DNA of 64,000 nucleotides from JBLNDJ01 sp050261515 (GTDB taxonomy: Bacteria > Acidobacteriota > Terriglobia > Bryobacterales > Bryobacteraceae), in NCBI GenBank assembly GCA_050261515.1, contig JBLNDJ010000019.1:1-64000 (forward strand), read 5' to 3'. The notes under the pieces were generated by a model, which did not search any database, was not told where the DNA came from, and worked only from the letters and a program-made list of their open reading frames with translations. Shown piece by piece: positions 58,680 through 64,000 of the stretch. The translations under genes were made by a program, and so were the position numbers. Each line of letters opens with the position of its first letter. Position 1 is the first letter of the stretch.

Positions 58680-59570
58680 ATGCGCATTCTTTGGAAGCGG
58701 TTCGTCCTGACCCTGGAAATGATCAAGTTCGAGCACTCGGTGTTCGCGCTCCCGTTCGCCGGCGTCGGGGCGATGCTGGCCCTGCGCGGCTCCGGCTACG
58801 CGACGCCGGGGCTGGGCTGGAAAATCCTGTGGATCGTGGTCTCGATGGTGAGCGCGCGCTCGGCCGCCATGGCCTTCAACCGGATTCTCGATGCCGGCAT
58901 CGATGCCCGCAACCCGCGCACCCGCGCGCGGCACCTCCCGGCCGGCATGCTCTCGAAGACGTTCGCCTGGGGATTCGTGGCCGCCTCCTCGCTGCTGTTC
59001 CTCACCGCCGCGCGCCTGCTCAACCCCCTTTGCTTCCGCCTGGCCCCGGTCGCGCTCGCGGTCGTCTTCTTCTACTCGTTCACGAAGCGGTTCACCACGT
59101 TCGCGCACCTCGTGCTCGGCTTCTCGCTCGGGATCGCGCCCGCGGCGGCCTGGATCGCCATGCGCGGCTCGCTCGACCCGCGCATCCTCGCCCTCACCGC
59201 CGCCGTGATGCTCTGGACCGCGGGCTTCGACATCATCTACTCCTGCCAGGACTACGAGTTCGACGTGGACGAGGGCCTGTTCAGCTACCCGCGCCGCTTC
59301 GGCATCGCGGGCGCGCTGCGCATCGCGCGCGCGTTCCACCTGGCGATGCTCGCCTGCCTGCTCGCGCTGGTTTACTGGTTCGGGCTTGGTCCGGTAAGCC
59401 TGGTGGGCGTGGCGGCCGTGGCGGCGTTGCTCGCTTACGAGCACAGCCTCGTGAAGCCGCACGACCTGTCGCGCGTCAACGCCGCGTTCTTCACCGTAAA
59501 CGGTTACGTCAGCATGTTATTCTTTGGTTTCTGGGCAGCGGACATTCTCCTTCACCGCTCGGGGGCATGA
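58680..59570 (+). CDS. mqnP: UbiA-type prenyltransferase of the futalosine menaquinone pathway
   Basis: A membrane prenyltransferase of about 296 residues and 8-9 helices. LEMIKFEHSVFALPFAGVGAM, AMAFNRILDAGIDARNPRTRARHLPAG (first NDxxDxxxD-type Asp-rich site) and IYSCQDYEFDVDEGLFSYPRRFG (second site) are the UbiA signatures in the MqnP form. It attaches a polyprenyl chain to 1,4-dihydroxy-6-naphthoate. The overlap with mqnE supports the role. An ATG seven codons upstream (58659) is also possible. Confidence 0.88.
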   Translation: MRILWKRFVLTLEMIKFEHSVFALPFAGVGAMLALRGSGYATPGLGWKILWIVVSMVSARSAAMAFNRILDAGIDARNPRTRARHLPAGMLSKTFAWGFVAASSLLFLTAARLLNPLCFRLAPVALAVVFFYSFTKRFTTFAHLVLGFSLGIAPAAAWIAMRGSLDPRILALTAAVMLWTAGFDIIYSCQDYEFDVDEGLFSYPRRFGIAGALRIARAFHLAMLACLLALVYWFGLGPVSLVGVAAVAALLAYEHSLVKPHDLSRVNAAFFTVNGYVSMLFFGFWAADILLHRSGA

Positions 59571-59571
59571 C

Positions 59572-60690
59572 ATGGATATCATCTTCGAAGATCAGCGCCT
59601 GAAGCCCGTTCTCGAAAAGGTGATCTCCGGAACGCGGCTCGATTATAACGACGGCCTCGCGCTCTTCCGCAGCCCGGACCTGCTCGCCGTGGGTTACATG
59701 GCCAACCTGGTGCGCGAGCGGCTCCACGGCAACGTTACCTACTTCAACGTAAACCGCCACATCAATCCGACCGACGTGTGCGTCGCCAGCTGCCGCCTGT
59801 GCGCCTTCGGCAAGAAGGCGAAGGACCCGCGCGCGTACACCATGTCGCTCGAGCAGGCCTGGGAGACCGCGGGCCGCGGCTACACCGAGGCGATTACCGA
59901 GTTCCACATCGTCGGCGGCCTGCACCCGGAGCTGACGCTCGACTGGTATTGCGAGCTGTTCCGCGGCTTGAAGCAGCGCTTCCCGCAGGTGCACCTGAAG
60001 GCGCTGACCATGGTCGAGATCGCGTATCTCGCCCGCCGCACGAAGCTCAGCTACGCGGAAATCGTCCGGCGGCTCATCGATTCGGGCGTCGATTCGCTGC
60101 CCGGCGGCGGAGCCGAGATCTTCTCCGAGCGAGTGCGCCGCGTCATCTGCGATCACAAAATCGACGGCAACGAGTGGATCGACGTGGCCCGTACCGCGCA
60201 CCGCATGGGTCTGAAAAGCAACTGCACCATGCTCTACGGCCACATCGAGAACGAAGAGGACCGCACCGACCACCTGCTGCGCCTGCGCGCGCTTCAGGAC
60301 GAAACCGGCGGCTTCCAGACTTATATTCCGCTTGCGTTCCACCCGGATAACACGCCGCTCCGGCACATTCCGAAGACCACCGGCTTCGACGACACACGCA
60401 ACATCGCCGTCGCGCGCCTGCTGCTCGACAACATCCCGCACATAAAGGCCTACTGGGTCATGATGACGCCGCGCATCGCGCAGATCGCCCAGCGTTTCGG
60501 AGCCGACGACGTGGACGGCACCGTGGTCGAAGAGAAGATCTACCACGACGCCGGAGCGACCACCTCGCAATCGCTGCGCCGGAGCGAGCTGCTGCACCTG
60601 ATCCGCGAATCCGGCCGCGAGCCGCTCGAGCGCGACACGCTCTACCGCCCGGTTACCCGCAGCGACGCGACACTCACCGTTCTCGTCTGA
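59572..60690 (+). CDS. mqnE: Aminodeoxyfutalosine synthase (radical SAM)
   Basis: A radical-SAM enzyme of 372 residues that joins 3-[(1-carboxyvinyl)oxy]benzoate to SAM-derived adenosine, the second step of futalosine-type menaquinone synthesis. The cluster motif is DVCVASCRLCAFGK (Cys70, Cys74, Cys77). ITEFHIVGGLHPELTLDWY, GVDSLPGGGAEIFSERVR and KSNCTMLYGHIENEEDR match MqnE rather than MqnC. It starts one base after the mqnP stop. mqnA, mqnB, mqnC and mqnD are not in the window. Menaquinone would serve respiration. Confidence 0.95.
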   Translation: MDIIFEDQRLKPVLEKVISGTRLDYNDGLALFRSPDLLAVGYMANLVRERLHGNVTYFNVNRHINPTDVCVASCRLCAFGKKAKDPRAYTMSLEQAWETAGRGYTEAITEFHIVGGLHPELTLDWYCELFRGLKQRFPQVHLKALTMVEIAYLARRTKLSYAEIVRRLIDSGVDSLPGGGAEIFSERVRRVICDHKIDGNEWIDVARTAHRMGLKSNCTMLYGHIENEEDRTDHLLRLRALQDETGGFQTYIPLAFHPDNTPLRHIPKTTGFDDTRNIAVARLLLDNIPHIKAYWVMMTPRIAQIAQRFGADDVDGTVVEEKIYHDAGATTSQSLRRSELLHLIRESGREPLERDTLYRPVTRSDATLTVLV

Positions 60691-60692
60691 CC

Positions 60693-61751
60693 ATGACCCC
60701 CGAACCCCTCGATTTCCTCAAGCGTATTCTCGAAACCCCGAGCCCGTCCGGCTACGAGCAGCCGGTCCAGCAGGTGGTGCGCGAGTTCGCCGCCTCCTTC
60801 GCCGACGAAATATCGACTGACGTCCACGGCAACGTCATCGCCGTCCGCAACCCCGGCGCGCCGCTGCGCGTGATGCTCGCCGGCCATTGCGACCAGATCG
60901 GTTTCCTGGTGCGCTACATCGACGCCGAGGGCTACATCTACCTCCACGCCATCGGCGGCTGGGACCCGCAGATCGCCGTCGGCCAGCGCATGATAGTGTG
61001 GACCGCGACCGGCCCGGTCTTCGGCGTCATCTCGCGCAAGCCCATCCACCTGCTCACCGAGGAGGAGCGCAAGCAGGTAGTCAAACTGAAGGACCTCTGG
61101 CTCGACATCGGCGCGAAGGACCAGGAGCAGGCCGCCTCGCTCGTGCGAGTGGGCGACCCGGTGACGCTCGAGCTGGGCTTCCGCCGGATGCTCAACAGCC
61201 GCGCCAGCGCGCCCTCGATGGACGACAAGACCGGCCTGTGGGTCGCCTTCGAGGCGCTCCGCCGCACCCGGGGAAGGGAACTCAAGTGCTCGCTCTACGC
61301 GGTCTCGACCGTGCAGGAGGAAATCGGCCTGCGCGGCGCACGCACCAGTTCCTTCAGCGTCGATCCGCACGTCGGAATCGCGGTGGATGTCTGCCACGCC
61401 ACCGACTGCCCGACCGTGGATAAGAAGAACGAAGGCGACGTCGCGCTCGACAAGGGGCCGGCCATCTTCCGCGGCCCGAACATGAATCCGCGCGTGGTGG
61501 ACCGCCTGATCGCGACCGCGGCCTCCGCCGGGCTTCCCTACCAGCTCGCGGCCAACGGCGGCGCGACCGGCACCGACGCCAACATGATCCAGATCAACCG
61601 CAGCGGCGTGGCGGCGGGCCTGATCGGTGTGCCGAACCGCTACATGCACAGCCCGGTCGAGGTCGTCTCGCTCGACGACCTGGACCACGCGGCCGAACTG
61701 CTCGCGCAATTCGCGCTAGGCCTCGCCGGCGACGAAGATTTCACGCCGTAG
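60693..61751 (+). CDS. M42-family metallopeptidase (glutamyl aminopeptidase/endoglucanase-like)
   Basis: A 352-residue cytosolic zinc aminopeptidase (FrvX/TET type). Metal-site segments: VMLAGHCDQIGFLVRYID, APSMDDKTGLWVAFEAL, YAVSTVQEEIGLRGARTS (Glu-Glu), VAIAVDVCHATDCP, and RYMHSPVEVVSLDDLD near the end. TET peptidases form large dodecamers that trim peptides. It begins 2 bp after mqnE, so it is part of the mqnP-mqnE transcription unit although its function is unrelated. Confidence 0.93.
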   Translation: MTPEPLDFLKRILETPSPSGYEQPVQQVVREFAASFADEISTDVHGNVIAVRNPGAPLRVMLAGHCDQIGFLVRYIDAEGYIYLHAIGGWDPQIAVGQRMIVWTATGPVFGVISRKPIHLLTEEERKQVVKLKDLWLDIGAKDQEQAASLVRVGDPVTLELGFRRMLNSRASAPSMDDKTGLWVAFEALRRTRGRELKCSLYAVSTVQEEIGLRGARTSSFSVDPHVGIAVDVCHATDCPTVDKKNEGDVALDKGPAIFRGPNMNPRVVDRLIATAASAGLPYQLAANGGATGTDANMIQINRSGVAAGLIGVPNRYMHSPVEVVSLDDLDHAAELLAQFALGLAGDEDFTP

Positions 61752-61757
61752 CGTGTC

Positions 61758-62510
61758 TTATTTGCGCTTCGACGCGCGATACCCGGCCGCAACCGCTTCG
61801 GACTCGCTCATCCACTTGCCGTGTTTCGTCCTGCCGTACCACTGGCTGCCCGAGCGGTGGAAGATGCCGCTGTCGGTGTTGACCCAGACGAGCCCGGGCC
61901 GCGGAGGCGTTTGTGCCTGAGCGGCGGGAACGTCAGGCGCGGATCTTTCCACTGCGGGCGGAGGCGGCGCCGCCGGTGCGGAAGGCGCCGGCGTATAGCC
62001 GGGCTCGTCGGTCCGCGGCGCGCTACGCACTCCCCGGCCTGCCACGGTAACGTTGCCGCGGATCTGATCGATGGTCCGCTGCGACACGCCCGCACGCTTC
62101 AACTCATCGGCGGAACTGTACGGGCGCCCCGCGATGATCTTCTTCGCCGTCGCGGGTCCGACGCCGGGCAGGGCTTCGAGATCTTTCTCGCTGGCATTGT
62201 TGAGATCGACCGGTCCGGCGGTAGCCGCCGCAGCGCGCTGCTGCCGCCCTCCGCCGCCGCCCGAGGCGGTAACGCTCCCGCGAATCTGATCGATTACCCT
62301 CTGCGACACCCCCGCTCGTTTCAGATCCTCGACCGAGCTATACGGACGCCCCGCGATGATCTTCTTCGCCGTCGCGGCGCCAACGCCGGGCAGCGCTTCG
62401 AGCTCCTTCTCGCTTGCGGAGTTGAGGTTTACCGACCCTTGCGGCGCCGCCGCAGTCAGAGCCGCGGCCAGCAAAGCCACGACCGGCAAAAGGAGCCTTG
62501 GCTTCGTCAT
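61758..62510 (-). CDS. ComEA-like exported double helix-hairpin-helix protein
   Basis: A 250-residue protein: signal peptide (LLLPVVALLAAALTAAA), two nearly identical helix-hairpin-helix units (NLNSASEKELEALPGVGAAT and NNASEKDLEALPGVGPATAK, each followed by KKIIAGRPYSS... and IDQIRG), a Pro/Ala-rich linker, and a C-terminal domain VWVNTDSGIFHRSGSQWYG...MSESEAVAAGYRASKRK, a small domain seen at the end of other bacterial surface proteins. HhH units bind DNA in ComEA, so DNA uptake or DNA binding outside the cytoplasm is possible; no other competence gene is in the window. AGGAGGGG precedes the ATG. Confidence 0.85.
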   Translation of the reverse strand: MTKPRLLLPVVALLAAALTAAAPQGSVNLNSASEKELEALPGVGAATAKKIIAGRPYSSVEDLKRAGVSQRVIDQIRGSVTASGGGGGRQQRAAAATAGPVDLNNASEKDLEALPGVGPATAKKIIAGRPYSSADELKRAGVSQRTIDQIRGNVTVAGRGVRSAPRTDEPGYTPAPSAPAAPPPPAVERSAPDVPAAQAQTPPRPGLVWVNTDSGIFHRSGSQWYGRTKHGKWMSESEAVAAGYRASKRK

Positions 62511-62541
62511 TTGCCCCTCCTTCTATCGACGGGCGCCGCGC

Positions 62542-63906
62542 CTACCGGCCCATGCCCAGATAGCGGAAGCCGGCGGCTTCGAGCGCCTCCCGATCGAGGA
62601 AATTGCGGCCGTCCACAAGCAGCCGCGTGCGCATACGCTCCGCCAGCCCGGCCCAGTAGAGGTCGCGATACTGCGGCCACTCGGTGACCAGCACCAGGGC
62701 GTCCGCCTCAGTCGCCAGCGCCTCCATCGAGTCAGCGAAGCAGATGGGCAAGCCCGCGCACTCGCGCCGCGCGCGTTCGAGCGCGATCGGATCGTGCGCC
62801 CGCACCTTCGCTCCGCGATCGATCAGCCGCTGCGCGATGTCGAGCGCCGGGGCGTCGCGCAGGTCGTCCGTGTGCGGCTTGAACGCCAGCCCGAGCAACC
62901 CGATCGTGCGCCCTTTCAGGATCTTCAATTCGCCCAACAGCTTTTCAAGCACGCGGTCGCGCTGGCGGTAATTGACGTCGCGCGCCGCCTGCACGATCGG
63001 CATCGTCAGGCCGTATTCGCGCGCCGTGGCGATGATCGCCGAGGTGTCCTTCCCGAAACACGACCCGCCCCAGCCAAGCCCCGCGTGCAGGAAGCGCGTG
63101 CCGATGCGTGCGTCCAGCCCGATGCCCTTGGCGATCTGCTTAATATCGGCCCCGACTTTTTCGGAAAGCTGCGCAATTTCGTTCACGAAACTGATCTTCA
63201 GGGCCAGGAACGCATTCGCCGCGTACTTGATCAGCTCCGCCGAGGCCAGGTTCGCCGTGATCAGGGGAACCGCGCCGAGTCCCTCGGGCCGCGGTAGCGG
63301 GCCGGGCGCCGCGAACGTCTGTTCGAGCACCGGTTTGTACAGCCCATAGAGGCACTCGAGGGCGCGGGGGTCATCCGAGCCGATCACGATGCGGTCCGGG
63401 TAAAGCGAATCGTGCAGCGCCGAGCCCTCGCGCAGGAACTCCGGATTCGAAGCCACCGAGAAATGCCCCTTCGGCCGCCTCCCGTTGCGCGCTTCGAATG
63501 CTTCGCGCACCAGCGATTCGACCCAATTCCCGCTCCCGATCGGCACCGTCGATTTGTTCACGACCACCGTGAACCCTTCCCCGATGTTGTCGCCCACGGC
63601 GGTCGCGGCCGCCTGGAGATACGAAAGGTTCGGGTTACCGCTTGCCTCGGGCGGCGTGCCGACGGCGATGAAGATCACGTCCGCGCCCGCGTGTGCCTCG
63701 GCCGCGGAAGTCGTATAGGAGAGCCGCGGGCCGGCGAGTTCTGCCAGTTCTTCCAGGTACGGTTCGTAAATCGGAAACCGGCCCCGCTTCAGGCACTCCA
63801 CGCGCGATGCATCGGCATCGAGCAGCGTGACGTGGTGCCCCAGATAGGCGAGCGTGACTCCCGTCGTGATTCCGACATACCCCGCCCCCACAATCGACAC
63901 GTTCAT
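62542..63906 (-). CDS. UDP-glucose/GDP-mannose dehydrogenase family protein
   Basis: A 454-residue NAD-dependent nucleotide-sugar dehydrogenase, most like UDP-glucose 6-dehydrogenase, giving UDP-glucuronate for envelope polysaccharides. The cofactor motif is MNVSIVGAGYVGITTGV, with IFIAVGTPPEASGNP and STVPIGSGNWVESL; the catalytic Cys283 lies in GLGWGGSCFGKDTSA, and ASNPEFLREGSA is diagnostic. Length is normal for bacterial Ugd. Its start lies 94 bp from the window end; nothing further is visible there (63907-64000). Confidence 0.95.
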   Translation of the reverse strand: MNVSIVGAGYVGITTGVTLAYLGHHVTLLDADASRVECLKRGRFPIYEPYLEELAELAGPRLSYTTSAAEAHAGADVIFIAVGTPPEASGNPNLSYLQAAATAVGDNIGEGFTVVVNKSTVPIGSGNWVESLVREAFEARNGRRPKGHFSVASNPEFLREGSALHDSLYPDRIVIGSDDPRALECLYGLYKPVLEQTFAAPGPLPRPEGLGAVPLITANLASAELIKYAANAFLALKISFVNEIAQLSEKVGADIKQIAKGIGLDARIGTRFLHAGLGWGGSCFGKDTSAIIATAREYGLTMPIVQAARDVNYRQRDRVLEKLLGELKILKGRTIGLLGLAFKPHTDDLRDAPALDIAQRLIDRGAKVRAHDPIALERARRECAGLPICFADSMEALATEADALVLVTEWPQYRDLYWAGLAERMRTRLLVDGRNFLDREALEAAGFRYLGMGR

Positions 63907-64000
63907 TGAAAGGCCCTCCGGGTGACTTGCTTCGATCTTACCTCAGAGAAGCGCCGCTGCGCCTGTTTTTGTGCGCCGCGGCAAGGGATGCGCTACCCCG

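Noticed and set aside
61950..62510. Repeated short units resembling a CRISPR array
   Set aside because: The similarity is the two coding HhH repeats, in frame and about 190 bp apart, with no spacer pattern. No CRISPR array was seen anywhere in the window.

Overview
The window looks like chromosomal DNA of a high-G+C Acidobacteriota bacterium, most likely of the Bryobacterales/Solibacter type. This is inferred from content: two very large Oar-like TonB-dependent receptors (carboxypeptidase-regulatory domain plus barrel), Tat-exported sugar enzymes, a GH127 enzyme, a CRTAC1 (FG-GAP/UnbV) protein, a CehA/McbA metallohydrolase and menaquinone synthesis by the futalosine route. No prophage, plasmid or CRISPR array was seen. 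Coding density is high and many neighbours overlap by a few bases.

Region by region. 1-4.3 kb: an unrecognised Cys-rich protein, an XRE repressor beside three palindromes, then a minus-strand rpiB-glyA-glycosyltransferase operon. 4.3-7.1 kb: proS and a class V aminotransferase. 7.2-9.1 kb: a YaaH-type acetate transporter whose promoter/leader has been duplicated, and an exported protein ending in a doubled sorting-like motif. 9.2-11.7 kb: purM-purN-epimerase. 11.8-16 kb: GH127, an RsbRD_N-domain protein and a GH2-type hydrolase joined to msrPQ. 17.4-21.9 kb: PIG-L deacetylase, tRNA-Asp, an SDR and a CehA/McbA protein. 21.9-28.6 kb: a membrane-anchored regulator divergent from TonB receptor 1, then a beta-helix protein and a small protein that share a copied leader. 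28.7-33.5 kb: a DUF3311/SSS symporter/M20 amidohydrolase operon, a small lipoprotein and a second M20 hydrolase.

33.5-45.9 kb is a carbohydrate block: Gfo/Idh/MocA oxidoreductase, KbaZ/GatZ-like protein, a DegT aminotransferase with a Tat-like leader, an atypical GH3, a GT39-like membrane glycosyltransferase, a DUF4832 protein, and a KduI/IolB-MFS-KduD operon for uronate-type sugars. 45.9-48.9 kb: DinB, a class I aminotransferase, a small hypothetical protein and LarB. 48.9-52.4 kb: an exported TPR-CRTAC1-TPR operon. 52.4-53.1 kb: a RAYT transposon with REP arms and an amber stop in the transposase. 53.1-58.2 kb: TonB receptor 2 with its own divergent regulator. 58.2-63.9 kb: DUF192, mqnP-mqnE-M42 peptidase, a ComEA-like double-HhH protein and a UDP-glucose dehydrogenase family gene.

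The most striking pattern is that both Oar-like receptors are divergent from a full-length-homologous regulator (N-terminal DNA-binding-like domain, one membrane helix, periplasmic domain). I read this as a repeated surface-sensing and uptake module. The function is inference, but the arrangement is visible twice.
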